Origin: Paralichthys olivaceus
Lineage: Eukaryota > Chordata > Actinopteri > Pleuronectiformes > Paralichthyidae
Assembly (NCBI RefSeq): GCF_024713975.1
Contig: NC_091102.1
Coordinates: forward strand, 10,917,001-10,981,000
DNA: 64,000 nt
Direction: 5' to 3'
The translations under genes were made by a program, and so were the position numbers. Under the pieces are notes generated by a model. The model saw only the letters and a program-made list of their open reading frames with translations, was not told where the DNA came from and made no database searches. Position 1 is the first letter of the stretch. Every line of letters starts with the position of its first letter. This document shows, in pieces, positions 35,592-48,197 of the stretch.

Positions 35592-38500
35592 AACACATTT
35601 ATTAAATAAAAGCGATTCAAAACAGTCTATTTAAAATTGCAACGCACCAGAACCTCTTTTAATTATTGTTATAGATCATTTTCTATTAGTATGATATACA
35701 GTATAATCTTGTTTATTTCCTTGTTTTATAACACAACCATGCATGCATACCTCTTTTTCCTTATCACCTTATAAAATTCTCTCCATGCGTCTTTACGCAC
35801 CCTCCATCGCGATGGTTTAATGGCCACAGTTTTGTTAAACACTGGGACCTTTTGATTAGCATGAGTCTAAGTGAAGTTGGGGGGAGGGGGGGTGCGGCCA
35901 CGTCTCCCCCAGCCTAACAAGAATAATTACCCGTGGACATTTGATTTAATTGAACTGACGACTGACGAAACAGGAGACATTTTTCTTGAGCTGCTTGCTG
36001 CAGACCCCCACACCTCAGAGCTGCGGCTCTTTAACTAGGCCATGTTCAAAAAAAGCAATATCTTCATTTCAATCAAGAAAAAAAAAAGCAATGTTTGTCC
36101 ACTTACTTTAAAATCAAATCAAATCATGTGGTGGTAAAGATAAATCCGGGATCACTGAGGCTCCACTGGGCGCACTTGGCTGAGGAAGAAGCAGCAGAGA
36201 GTCTCCAACAGCTCCTCGTGTTATCAGGATTCAGGCGGCTGCTCCTCTTCTGCTGGTGCGCGCACGGAGCAGGAGCGCAGCCCGGCTGCTCCATCCGCAG
36301 TCCCTCCATCTCCACCTGAAATACAAATTAAAGGCAGTTAAATTCCGCCACTGTGATTATCAGTGTAATTACATAATTGATCTCAAAGCAGAACCTCGAC
36401 AAGTTGCAAAATGTGATATGAGAAGCCCGGGCTCTGACATCACGACGCGTGTGCCACAGTGTGCCAGGCGGCAGCGGGCGCCTGGATTTAAAGATTTCTG
36501 TGAAATATTTGGGCTATAACGAAAAGCTGGTCCATTGCCCCCCTAAAAAATAGGCCAATTTGAAGTGATTTCTCTGGAATTACTTTGAGGGGAAAATGCT
36601 TCAAGATTTCCTCTATCAACAACGACAATGATAATGGTAGTAAAACCAATAATTATCATCTTACAGAACAGAGGACAGATTTTTTATGGGTGCTTGATGG
36701 GTGCGACTGATAACTGTCATTATTTTCCCACGATTATAGTATCTACAAACTGAAACGCGTCTGCGAGCAGAACCATTAACAGAGCAGAGGCTGAATTTGC
36801 TGCAAAATGTAAAATAATACCACAAGAATACTGCTAATTAATCTGCGGCTGTTTTATTGTTGGAGTAAATGTAACGTGGGGCTGTTATTCATCTTATTTT
36901 ATTGTTGCCAAATCAATCATTTACAAACCTGAGGGATTAAATGTTTGTTTGAGGGGGCGTTTCTCACTTCTCGTGATGACATGACCACTTTCACATAAGA
37001 ATTGGACTCCGGTTCCTCGGTGCGTGGCAGGAGGGCAGCGCTCCGTGCGGGTCCGCTGCTGCGGGGCCTCTGGGGCTCTAACCACCCTGCCACACTAAAA
37101 ATAAAGTCCTCCATGCATGGCTGGAGCGCGGAGGCAGCACTCATTAGAGTAGCTCTGTGGCTGAGGGTGTTTTAACACCTGCTGCTCTTCACCTGAGGGT
37201 GAGAGCAGAGGGGAGGGTGCCGGTGGGTTGGTGGAGGGGGGGGTTGAACGGGCCAAGATGTCACAGACTTTATTTCGGCCCGGTGATAGAAAACCCTCCC
37301 CAAATATAAACCAACCCACATTTTAACAGCACCACCAACAACGGTGCATTGGTAAAGCGTGCGTGTGCTCCCTGCAGACTCTGCATGTGATCAGTGATTA
37401 ATTATTGTCATTGGGAACAGTGAGGGTTTTTTATTGTCTTATTTCACTTCCTCTTGAAGCGCATGCTGCTGCTTTAAAACCCACTCTTGTGTGGGTATTC
37501 AGACATTTCAATCATTTGTCAATTCTTTTAATTTACTGTGACATAGATTCCGAAATAAAAAAAAACACCTCAAATGTACTAATTGATAGGGCTGGACTTT
37601 AAAACAATATCAATAATTATTGCAATATAAATGTCATCAATAGCAATAGGTCTATCACAGTGGTTGTTATGTATTGCACACAGGGGGTATAGAACATAGT
37701 GGATCTACCTCAGATTTAAAATATTTTTTAATTATCTGCTTATCAAGTTTAGAACAGTCTTCCCTCCAAAGTAAAAATCAAAGAAGAAAAAATAATCTGA
37801 CATTAATTGTGATAATTATCAATATCAGCTGATAAGAACATTTGTATCTTGATTCTGTTATACATTGTGGCCAAAAAGCCTAACCCTATCCAAAACAAAA
37901 ATGAAATAAATAGATTCCACACTCTGTGATATATATTTTTACATCAATACAGTAGCTCATTCTTTCTCATCTGCTCATTCTGGACATTATCACCACCTAA
38001 CCTCTGTTCCAAATGTAAAAATGTCACACTGAAGGTTGCGTTTCACGTTTTTAAAGGCACTGGATCAAACAAGTTAAATTGCCTTTTGTTCTGCTTCCTG
38101 TCTGGTTCTGCTGCTCGCTGCCATCCTGTAATTTGCAGCGTTCAATGAACGCAAACTAGATGCACCACAATTAACTGGAGTCAGTGTCTATTTTCCTGTT
38201 CAGTGTGGCATCAAAATGTGAATTGATTTTGTTTACTGAGTTATGTGTAAACACAAAATTGAAGCATAATATCTGAGAAAGGAGATTGTTACAGTGGTTA
38301 ATTGATTGCATTATCATAAGAGCCAGAGACAAGGAGAAAAAATAAAATGTGTTCTACTGTTTTAGAAAATATCAGAGAGTCTGAACCAATGTCTCACAAT
38401 AATTTAATGTATATAAAAAAATATTGACACGTTTCTTTTCTGTGATGATCAAATTTGTAGCTTGAATTGATAACCTGCAAGTCAAGTCTGAAATTGAATT

Positions 38501-39389
38501 ATAGTAAGAAACAGTTACATGATATATTTCTTCAGAATCCACAAAAGTTATTTAGATCATATGATTTCAAAATTAAACATTTTTTCGTTTCTCAAGTGAT
38601 TATTATCAGAAATATGTAAAACTTCTGACAGTCTCTAGCTTGAAATACTGATTTAAACTTGTGGATTTGTTTTCTTTTACATTAGGGCGACAGATTATAC
38701 TTATTTACTTATTTAAGTCCTCAATTTAACATAAAAATATGTAGAATGTTGTTTTATAGCCAATAAATAGTGAAACATTGACCTAATATTTTTGCCGGAT
38801 GTAATGTTTGTGTGGTTTGTTTTCAGACCCTGATGACTGTGAGGAAACAGCATCACATCAGTTGTGGATGTTCTGATCCAAGGATCCTGGGACTTCAACC
38901 TGAAAACTCCTCATCTGCTTTTTCCTTTTTTTAAAAAAAATCCTTATTTTACCTTCACACAGGAGCTGAACATTTCTTAAGAAGGAGTCTTTGAGCTTTG
39001 ATTTCCAGCACACAACATCTCCCACTGCAAAAACTTCTGTGAATAAAAGGAGGTATAATTAACACACATGTAATAGAATTTCATTCTGGTCATTGTAGAG
39101 CTGAGAAGTCGTATTTTCAACTCCTCTCCCTCTTTCAGTGCTCTCTCCTCAGAAAAGCTGGGGTCACAGTGTGGAAAAGCCCCCAGCGAACTGGTAGAAA
39201 TGCAGTCCCCATTACAGCAGCAGCAGGGGTCAGGCCATGGCAGCAAGCATCCAACCTGCCTGAAATTGGCTGCAAAATGACCAATTACCTGAGTGAAGGC
39301 TGCGCAGAAAAGACTTGGGGGAAAAATATGGCTTTTACTTAATTCAGCTAAACTGTAAAAGAAACTAGTGTCACATTGAGGCTTCATAC

Positions 39390-39700
39390 TTGCCACACAT
39401 TACAGTGGCCCACCGGTTAAGCGAAGATCTGCCCATGAAAATTTCACAGAAAATTAATTTCACCGAAAATCAAACTTTAATAAACTCATGGTTTTGGATG
39501 CGAGAGAGCTGGACTGTAGGGATGAGCTGGAGAATTATTTCAACCACACTAAAACAACGATTGATCACACATTTCTACGTGGAGCTTTAATTGAATTAAT
39601 TTTCCTGCAAATGAAGAACATGCAAATTTGGAGAGCCGGACTGCTTGACGTTCAGCTGCCACTGCGCCTTTAGTCTGAAATTCCCTTTTTAGTTTTTGTT
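39390..39700. promoter_or_regulatory. Candidate distal dlx enhancer (URE2-like position), block A
   Basis: Unique sequence dense in homeodomain and POU-type sites: 'gaaaattaatttcacc', 'ctttaattgaattaatttt' and 'aacatgcaaatttgg'. It lies about 5 kb upstream of dlx1a, on the side where mammals have the URE2 enhancer. Identity with URE2 is a guess from position and content. Confidence 0.35.
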
Positions 39701-40139
39701 AAGAGTTAAGTCTCCAACAAAGACAGGAAGGAGGTCAGCACTCAGCCAACACCTGAATGTGCCTCTCTTTATTGTGCTCCCCTTGATCCCCACAGTCTGT
39801 GCCTGTCATTAGTCTTAATGATGGAAAATTGTCATGTTGATACAAGTCTTGCTCTCCCCCTCTCTTCTTTGTATAAGTAGAAGGTGGAAGCTCCATTTGT
39901 AACAAAGTTCTTTGTGACTAAAAGCCATGGACATTGCATTTGTGCTGCGGGAGGAAAAAAAGGCTGTAGATGCTCTTTCCATAGCTGGGATAATTATTCC
40001 TACTGTGACCTTAATGATTCGCTCTGTTCATCCTGCATCTCATCCACGCGCCAGGCCCTCAGCAGAGCCCTGTGTCAGGGAATATGAAAAACCCATATAA
40101 TGAAACCATTTTGGCTGATGGAAAAAAAGGGCTACTGAA

Positions 40140-40830
40140 GCTGCACTTGCTACAAAGACGGCTCAATTATATGAGTAATTGTGATAATTTTCCCTCCATT
40201 CATGGCTTTCTCTGAAAGGTAAAAAACACAGATGGTGAAAGGGAAATTACTTGGACAATATATAATCTGTGAAATGGTCACAACAGAAAAAAAGGTGACT
40301 GTAAGAAAGTGTGCGACTATAAATAGGTATGTTAATGCAGGGCACATAAATACCCTCTCAGAAGCTTGAGACATAAACAAACAGCACTACCCCTGTATGC
40401 TACACGAAAAAAAGAAACATGCAACAAATGACCATTGCAAAAAAAAAAAGAAAGAAAGAAAGAAAAAACATGATAAGAGTAGATCTGCAGCTGCCAGAAA
40501 ATTAAACCTCCCTCTCTTTCCTATTGACAAATTTCAGCTCCTGAAAATGCACCCCCATAGTTGGCTATCATTTGTTATTCTCTGACAGGAAAAGGATAAT
40601 TACCTCTCTCGGAGGCAAGAGGACTGACATGCCCTTTAGACTTAGCTTGATAGAAAAGCCTCAGGAATAATTTTGTTCTTTGCCTTTTTCCTTTATGTTC
40701 CAGAGCATGTTTTGTTCCAAAGAAGTTGGAGATGGCAGAATTGTAGAGTGCATTAAACCATGGGTGTTCAGGTTCATACTGTAAATATGACATCCTCGTG
40801 TCTATCAGCTTCTCAATTCGAGGGGAAGGG
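40140..40830. promoter_or_regulatory. Candidate distal dlx enhancer, block B
   Basis: A largely non-repetitive stretch, apart from an A-rich run at 40440-40470. It carries 'tgagtaattgtgataattt', 'gggaaattacttgg', 'actataaataggtatg' and 'aaaggataattacctc'. The sites and the lack of coding potential suggest a regulatory block. Conservation was not tested. Confidence 0.3.
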
Positions 40831-42149
40831 GGGAAAAAAACTCTAAAATGCATTAAAATTTCAATTTCATCTTGCTGGGAGACAGACGAGATAGTGAGAT
40901 ATGCATTACTTTTTTTTTCTTTTCACAGCGGGGGTTGGATTAAATATTTCTTCCCTCTGCAAAAAAGAAAGAGCTACTTTCTGTCTGGCAGGAGCGAGGC
41001 CATAAATTTAAGTTTGGTGGACAGAGAAATTCATTGGATTGTCCAACATATGTACAAGTGCAGGAACGGTGTCCTGTAAAAAGAACTGTATTTGCTCTGT
41101 TTTCCTGTGTTTCATTAAAACTTTTAGTGCTCTTCTACAAATAGAAAGATTCCTGTGTGATATATCATCAAGTCCACAGCTAAATTCCCCCCACACAAAC
41201 CTCCCACGTTTGGCCGCTGACCCCTCAGGCCCTGCAATCTGGAATAAATCTCTCTCCACCAGCCAAGCAGCATTACAGCCTCGCAGCTCAAAAATACTTG
41301 TATCATACTCAAATGATGAGTCTGTCACACACCATGTCATCAGCTTCAACGCGGCCCCCCGATAACTTCCGTCCCATTGAGCAGCCTCGCGTGTTACGGA
41401 GGCCAAGGAAGCCAAGAGACCCCCCTGGTCCCACCTGATTGTGCCTCCATGTAACACGGAGAAGCAGCTTGTACCCACCACCAGCCAATACTCAGCATTG
41501 CTTTTGTGTAGCACACACACACATGCTCGCACACACTCCCACAAACCACCAATCTCAATTCAGTGCACCCCGCTGTGCACTTCCTGACAGCCTCCAGAAA
41601 TGTTTTCAACTTGTCAAGACCCTACAGTAATGGTCCGGGAGCAGAAGATTACGACAAAACAATAATCATGTGATCACAGATTTGCAGAATGTACACAAGA
41701 ATAAAAGTGTTTGTGTTGCTTCTCACAGCCTCTTTTATTTACTGTTTTCATTTTGTTTCAAGTTGGAATCCGGCACAATATTTAAACCATTTGGTCACCA
41801 AACATGGAGACTTTTCAATTTACTTTCTATGTATTTGCAGCTGTTGTGATATTCAGGCATAAACTTGTTTTTATAAACATTCAAAGAATTTAGCCAATAG
41901 GAACAATTTGAAAACTATCAGGAGGAGGATGTGTGTATTTTGTCTTTTTGCTGATTGGAGGATTATTTGACTTTTCTTATTCCAGAATGGTTTAATATAA
42001 TATTTAATTCAACAGTAGTGATTCAGAAGCTTTCGAGAGTTCGCTGTTTGCCATACATTAAGAGAAATCTAATTCAACCTCTGATGTGTGATTTGTGGCA
42101 CAGTGAAGGTTATTTCTCCACTAACATGGTTTTAATAGGACGAAAAAAT

Positions 42150-42290
42150 CACCTCTCTCAAGGAGGTTGTTTCTGCCACTGTTTGTTGGTTGTATTTCAG
42201 CAGAATTACATAAAAACTACTGAATGGACTCACACAGTGGAACGAAGGGACATGGGTCAAGAAAGAACCATCAAATTATAGCAATTTTTT
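42150..42290 (+). repeat. Dispersed teleost repeat, copy 3
   Basis: Reads 'tctcaaggaggttgtttctg', 'cagcagaattacataaaaac', 'tactgaatggac' and 'gacatgggtcaagaaagaac', in the same orientation as 2197-2420. It sits just downstream (in the minus-strand sense) of the putative second metap1d remnant. Confidence 0.65.
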
Positions 42291-42584
42291 GATTTGATTT
42301 GAATTCCCAGAGAATAATTCATGGATCTTGATGGGAAAAAAAATCATCCATTTAAGGAAACTGTCGGTGGGGGTTTACACTCTACTGAGTAGTTTTTAAT
42401 ATGCTTTTACTTTATAATTGTGAAACAAATGTGACCAGTTCAAATATCAGAGAAGAAGGTCCAAAGAAAATAAATATAAAACAAACTGCATATGAACCTG
42501 GCCCATATTGGTAACACCCCTCCCCACACCAGTAATTTTCATACTGTCCCTAAACCTGAAGTATGTGTTGAAGCTGCTTGATGC

Positions 42585-42705
42585 AAAAACCTTAAATGTG
42601 TAACGATGGTCATTGTTCACAGTCTGGATTGTTTTTGTACCTTTTGCAATACCTCCACATAGAGAGTGATGCATTGTGAACATTTAAAGCTTCCTGAGGC
42701 AGATT
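42585..42705 (-). pseudogene. metap1d: Possible decayed metap1d exon, second remnant
   Basis: On the minus strand 42670-42699 reads PQEALNVHNA, close to the HQEAIRHN segment that follows the Thr-Asp-Glu-Ile stretch in mitochondrial methionine aminopeptidase 1D. Shifting frame, it continues as HSLCGGIAKG (family: YPSPLxYGGFPKS) and then TVNNDH (family: SVNNVVCHG). These pieces are in the right order and strand relative to the remnant at 45892-46041, but only frameshifts and an insertion make them line up. No intact splice sites were identified. Weaker than the first remnant; chance similarity is not excluded. Confidence 0.4.
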
Positions 42706-44397
42706 TGTGTTTTTGTATGAAATGTATTTGGTTCTAATACTTGGAAAATTGTGCAACCTTTAAACTGATTAAACCCGTTATTTAAAGCTAAAATATTTAG
42801 CGGTCATGGTGAAAATAAAAGGGCTGCTTCCATAAGGACATTATTAAAAATAATTGTGGCTTGGAGGAGGTGGCTGCTCTAATTTAATCCTGAATGGAAT
42901 ATTTTTCTATCTTTTATATTTATACTTGTGCACAAACACACCAGAGCAAATTCCTTGTATGTGTTAACCCCAATAAACCATAATTCTGATTCAGATTCTA
43001 TTAATCAGAGTTTTAAACTATTCTCATGATTCCCGAGTTGTCACAGTGACTTCATATGCAAGCATTGGGATATTTGGAGAAATCTAACATAACTGTTGTT
43101 CTATTTTCTGCACAAGTTGCATAATAAAGTGAAGGTGGAGTTCACTCACTAACAACAGAAGGTCCATGTCTATTATGTTTGTCAAATAGAAAATTCAATA
43201 AGCCTCCAGTTGCTGTTGATAAGGAGAGTAAACACCTGCAAAACTCCTGTTTTTTTATACCATACATAAATTGTCTTTTTGCTGTAAATATTTTTTTTAC
43301 GTTTTTTGAAACGATATACACTTCTGGTGTGAAACGATTTTATTGGACAGCACAGTAACCCACTGAAAACTTCCCCTCGGCAAAACATACCTCTCCCTTT
43401 CTTTGAGCCCCCCTCGTCCATCCATTTCCATACAGTCCCTTACCTCACATGGTGAGAATATAAAGTTCTATCCCTGACAGTAACAGTGTGAGGACTCCTG
43501 ATCTTACACGTGATGCACAGATGCAGGTATAAATGCAGGGTCCTGAGCGTTGGCCCTATAGGAGCACAGACGACACTGACCCTCAGACAGAGGTGGTCTG
43601 ACTTTGTTCTTTAGCTGGCGGGCTGATGTAAACCAGTCTGACCTACAGCTGTACCTCACAGATATTACTAGCCAGGGACAGAGAGCCTCATGTTCCAATT
43701 ACACTGCGGCACCGCTGCCTGAAGCCCAGCCATCTATGGAGAGAGCTAAGACGTGGCTGTCACAGATTTTAATAAATGTAGGGAACGCTGCATGGGAAAA
43801 GTGTTGCTGTCTCAATAGAGTGACACAGACAAGCCAGGGCTGTCAATGGAGCCCCTAATGACAGAGTAAGATAATGACAGACCCCAGTTAGAATCAGCAG
43901 GAAGAGGAAGATCAATCTGCAGCCAGAGAGGGAGGGATGGAAGGAGGGGGACAAAACTGTGGGCTCTTTCTTTTCTATTTTCTCAGTTTTAGCTCATCTC
44001 ATACATATATCTCTCTGCTGCAGCTGGCTCACATTGTGGCGGGGCAGCTCTGCATTAAGCGCACAGTGGATCAATAGCCATTACAACTCCCTCACAGCCT
44101 GACACATTGCAGGGCCACAGTTGACATTTCACTCAGGGCCGCATTGATCCCCAGTGCACTATATTCCAGCCCCCAGTTAGTAGCCGAGCCTGGGGTCTGG
44201 CTGGAATTGAAAAGCGAGGGAGGGGGGTGTAAAATGGCAGAGGGGTGGCTAACCAGCTGCCTGAGCTACAAGTAAACAGCACACCCCTTGATGCATTCCT
44301 CATTTTCAATCTACTGGTTTTCCTGCCGCTACAAGCAAATCCAAGAGGCCGTATCAGAGGATCAAAGCTTGACCTGTGTGAATTATTTATACATGCA

Positions 44398-44400
<3 letters not shown>

Positions 44401-44455
<55 letters not shown>
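44401..44455. repeat. (GT)n microsatellite
   Basis: An uninterrupted GT run of about 55 bp. Confidence 0.97.
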
Positions 44456-44459
<4 letters not shown>

Positions 44460-45738
44460 GGCCACACTGAAATTGTTGTTGATAGCATCTGTAGCATTTT
44501 GCAGACCAGTAAAAAAGGCAGACTTGGTAAAAAAAAAAATCTAAAATAAGCATTCGGTGCAATTAAGAGGAGGGAGTTTCCAAGAAACCGCGCTCAAAAT
44601 AAACACGGACAAACGGCAGACAACACAAAATTAGACACAATTTGGGTTAATTTCTTTTTAATTGGCTTCTGAGATGTAATCTCTGTGGTCAGTCGGACTG
44701 AAGCTGGTACAAAGTCCTGAATTCATACTCACACAGAAACTGCAAAATGTGTGTTTAAGGTGAACAATTTTTCCTCTTATATAAATAAGAGACACATTTA
44801 CAGTTACACTGATGATATTAATACTTTATGAAATGCTAAAAATATCCTACATTTTGATATAGTACTCTTATATACATGAAGTAGATTTAGTTTTCTTGGG
44901 GTATATTAAAATATGAAGCTTTGTATTTGACATAAATCTATGTGGAACAATCCTATTTGTTATTTGTATTGTTTTTCATCACCGTGAACGTCACATCGAC
45001 CACCTCTCTGAGATGAAAACATTATCTTTTACTCCGTGGATACGTTTCACGACTTATCTGCACAGTGGGCTGTGTGTCGACTGTGCGAGTTCTTGAAGCG
45101 TTTTAGTTAAACGGAGAAAAAAAAAAGATCTTCTCTTAACCTCTCTGCCAGCGATCAGTGCTGCGGTGTTTGATTTCTAAATTGCACATCATATTTGAAA
45201 AATAGGGGGGATTCCCAGATAAAATGACTACAAGAGATTAAATACCTGCCAGGTGTAGTGTGACCACATTGTTCGCTGTAAAGACTGATGGAGGGAAAAT
45301 TCTGTGGAGGGAGAAGAAAAAGCATTTAAGTGGCTTTTTGTTTTTGTTTTTTTCTTTTTCTTACCTGAAACATTTAATCTTGAAATAAAATGGCACAGGC
45401 TGTTTTTCTCTTTCAGCCGCTGCAGTGTATTTAATGATGCACCTGTTGAGAAACTGCAAATTTAAACCGTGCACTCTGACATACATCTAACATTGAAATG
45501 CTTTCACATGTGTAATATATGCACCACCTCCTAACATGTCTAGAATTATATGAAAAAGTTAAATTACAGGGATAAATGTTGTGGATATCCCATAATGACG
45601 ATTTACACAGCGCCACACGTGAACAAAGGAATGCATCAGATTACAGGTCTAATGTCATAATTGAATTCTTGCTCTGGGCAGAAATTTGATTTTATCAATT
45701 GTTACCACCTGGCTCAACGTTTGCACCGGCACAAGAGG

Positions 45739-45739
<1 letters not shown>

Positions 45740-45819
<80 letters not shown>
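45740..45819. repeat. (CA)n microsatellite
   Basis: An uninterrupted CA run of about 80 bp, about 70 bp 3' (minus-strand sense) of the decayed metap1d exon. Confidence 0.97.
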
Positions 45820-45821
<2 letters not shown>

Positions 45822-45891
45822 ATGTGAAAGGTGATTTGATAAATATTACACACAAATATATGCACTCATGCACATGTCTATACCCACACAC

Positions 45892-46041
45892 CTTAAATGT
45901 CTCTGGACCCGGTGACACCACGCAGCAGAGGAAAAAGACCTGCAGCTGCTTCTGAATCAGATCCTGGTCTTTAATTTCTATGTGGTCGGCCCCTGGTTGG
46001 ATACAATGCCTGTCGTCACATAGTCTGGGGTCATTATGTTA
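45892..46041 (-). pseudogene. metap1d: Decayed exon of metap1d (mitochondrial methionine aminopeptidase 1D)
   Basis: METAP1D removes initiator methionine in mitochondria. Here only an eroded exon is visible. After a polypyrimidine tract and acceptor (cccctcctcacag), the minus strand reads MTPDYVTTGIVSN, matching the family's PDYVTTGIV segment. A frame break near 45989-45996 follows. In the next frame the sequence reads DHIEIKDQDLIQ, where fish homologs have D-x-IEIKDEEQIQ. The following segment, which should be the conserved GL(R/H)xACQLARH helix, is unrecognisable, and the exon ends at a possible donor (aag/gtgtgt). In the first frame a stop falls right after the break. Strand and position between hat1 and dlx1a are exactly those of METAP1D in mammals. 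No intact catalytic exon was found in 35-58 kb. A sequencing error could explain the frameshift but not the eroded helix. Confidence 0.8.
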
Positions 46042-48126
46042 CTGTGAGGAGGGGAAGAAGAAGAAAAAAGAGAAAGTGTACATGAAGACGAGAGCAGGTC
46101 TGCAGTCACAATGCTCCCATTTAACATGATGGGTCTGGGGGCAGTGGGGGGGACTGGGATTGTGGTGCAGCGTCTTGCCCTATATGAGGAACTGTGCGAC
46201 CCAGGACGGCCCGGGCAGAGAGACACTGGAGCCCCCGCGGGCTGACAGAGGACTCTCCCCCATCAGCACTCATATAATGCTGCTCTGGCAACAGACTCAC
46301 AAGTATTAGACAAGGCTTTAGCTCCGAGAGCTGCTGGCATGTGTCCAAGTGGATTATGGATAAATACCAGGGCATGGGATGGACCTAATGTTTGTAGTGT
46401 GCATATCGTTTGCATTGTTGACTGCCACTCAGAATTAAAAACAAATGTAAACCACCATGTTTCCCATGAGCAGCACGAACTGATGTTTTAAGAGGGAAAG
46501 TCTTTGATTTCCACATTGAATATAGATTTCAGAATGAGAATCAAAGAGTTTGACTCTAGAAATAGACATTGCAGCTATAGGGACTGGGACAACAAATACA
46601 ACCAAAGCAATAAGTTAAAGAGTGGTAAAAAAAACAAACTTACATTTAAGTGGTGGATGATCTGTGTATTGGAAATACTGATGACCAACAGGAGGCAGAC
46701 AAGGTGCAACATCTGTCGACCTTAACTCTCACCAAGGAAAAACTACCAAAAATTTCAAATACACTTAAAATACAAATATACATTTCCATATATACAGTAT
46801 ATGTTATCGACAGTATGCAGGATTTATATTCACAGTTTGTACACTGAGCAGGATATATACCTACAGTGGTGATGACATCATACATGTCAAAAGTAGAGTA
46901 CGTAGTGGAGGTGAGTGGATGTTTGGGGTTATTGACACTGGATGACTCGTTTAAGATTTGCGATGTTCAATGTATATGAACATCTTCTGCAAGTTACATT
47001 TCAAATCCCTTTTTTTATTCTCAAAGCTAGTCTTCATTCTGATTCTAGTCTTTCTTCTTTGTGTTCCATCTCTTTTTTTTATCCCACTCCACTGGTCAAT
47101 GACTATGTTTTCTCCCTCACAGCCTCACAAAGTCAAATAGTTTTTGTTTTTTTTCAGAGCTCTGGCTTCAGACGATGTTTGTGTGAATTCATTTAACCCT
47201 TTGCTGTCATCAAATAATAATAACTTGAAATATCATAATGCAGAAAAAGCAAAACAGGCCGAAACTAAAACTCATTAGCTGCAGCCTCAGTTGTCTTCCC
47301 AAGAAGAAAAAGAGAAGATATCAAGGCATCAATCTTCCAAACTCAGACATGCTTTCTTCTTGGGTTGTATGGAGATAAGAAACTCACAATGCTTTGATAT
47401 ACAGTAGCTCTTCAGATGCTGTTTGTGTGTGTTTTATATTAGGAGCTTAAGGGTTGAGTATCACACTGAAGAAGACTGTTGAGAGTCAGTCTTTGGACAG
47501 CAGAGGCAGAACTCTGCCCTGGCTTCGCTCAGAGGAAACACCTGCAGAGACCAACACATGGCGGCCCACAGGGAAATCACCGCTGTCTGTTTTGAACGAG
47601 GACTGTGATCTTGTTCTGAACATTTGCAGCTCTGGATATTGTTTAAACACTGCACGAGGGAAAACTCGGATGTTAAAACATGTAGAGTTCTAGCGGCACG
47701 GCTCATTTTGCAGTGAGCTGCAGCAGTGGCTGTTGGAGGTTTCTGCAGAGGGAGAGAAGCAGTAAAACCTGGGAGGAGCGTTTGTTGTGCAGCTTCACCG
47801 GGTCTGTGTGAGAAAGTTTTCTCCCTCCATGCAGCCTGGTTAAATTAGCCCCAGAGCCAGAGTGTGGACAGCAGCTGGAGTGCAGGAGTCAGCTCTGGCA
47901 GTGGTGATAATCAGCAGGGAGGATGTGGAGAGAGAAACCCTCGGGGAGGAGGGGGTTGGCGGAGAGAGGGGAGGCGGGTGGCTGTGATCTTACAGACCCA
48001 ATCAGAATCCAAGTGGAGCCGAGGCCTCATGCAGTGTAACAGCACACCATCGCGCTGCAGCACTCAACATCCTGGACACAGAGCAGGTCTCCTCCCTAAC
48101 CGGCTGCTTAACCCTTCCAGTGTGTA

Positions 48127-48131
<5 letters not shown>

Positions 48132-48196
<65 letters not shown>
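48132..48196. repeat. (TG)n microsatellite
   Basis: A nearly uninterrupted TG run of about 65 bp. Confidence 0.97.

Positions 48197-48197
<1 letters not shown>

Larger units (their letters stand above)
34970..42500. other. Gene-poor region upstream of dlx1a
   Basis: No intact gene recognised. It contains an (ATT)n/(GTT)n run near 34975-35001, a GTAT/AT microsatellite (35499-35591), CpG-containing DNA at 36150-36500 and 37000-37300 that could be distal promoter-like sequence, and several non-repetitive AT-rich blocks (see 39390-39700 and 40140-40830). In mouse the distal Dlx1/2 enhancer URE2 lies upstream of Dlx1, which is the corresponding side. Confidence 0.6.

Noticed and set aside
36124..37319. 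GC-richer frames upstream of dlx1a
   Set aside because: Sequence is CpG-containing but the translations match nothing; more likely promoter-like or non-coding DNA.
41008..41544. Open frame of 178 codons on the minus strand
   Set aside because: No family resemblance, no splice or codon-use support, and it lies in the non-coding interval between dlx1a and the metap1d relics; probably a chance frame.
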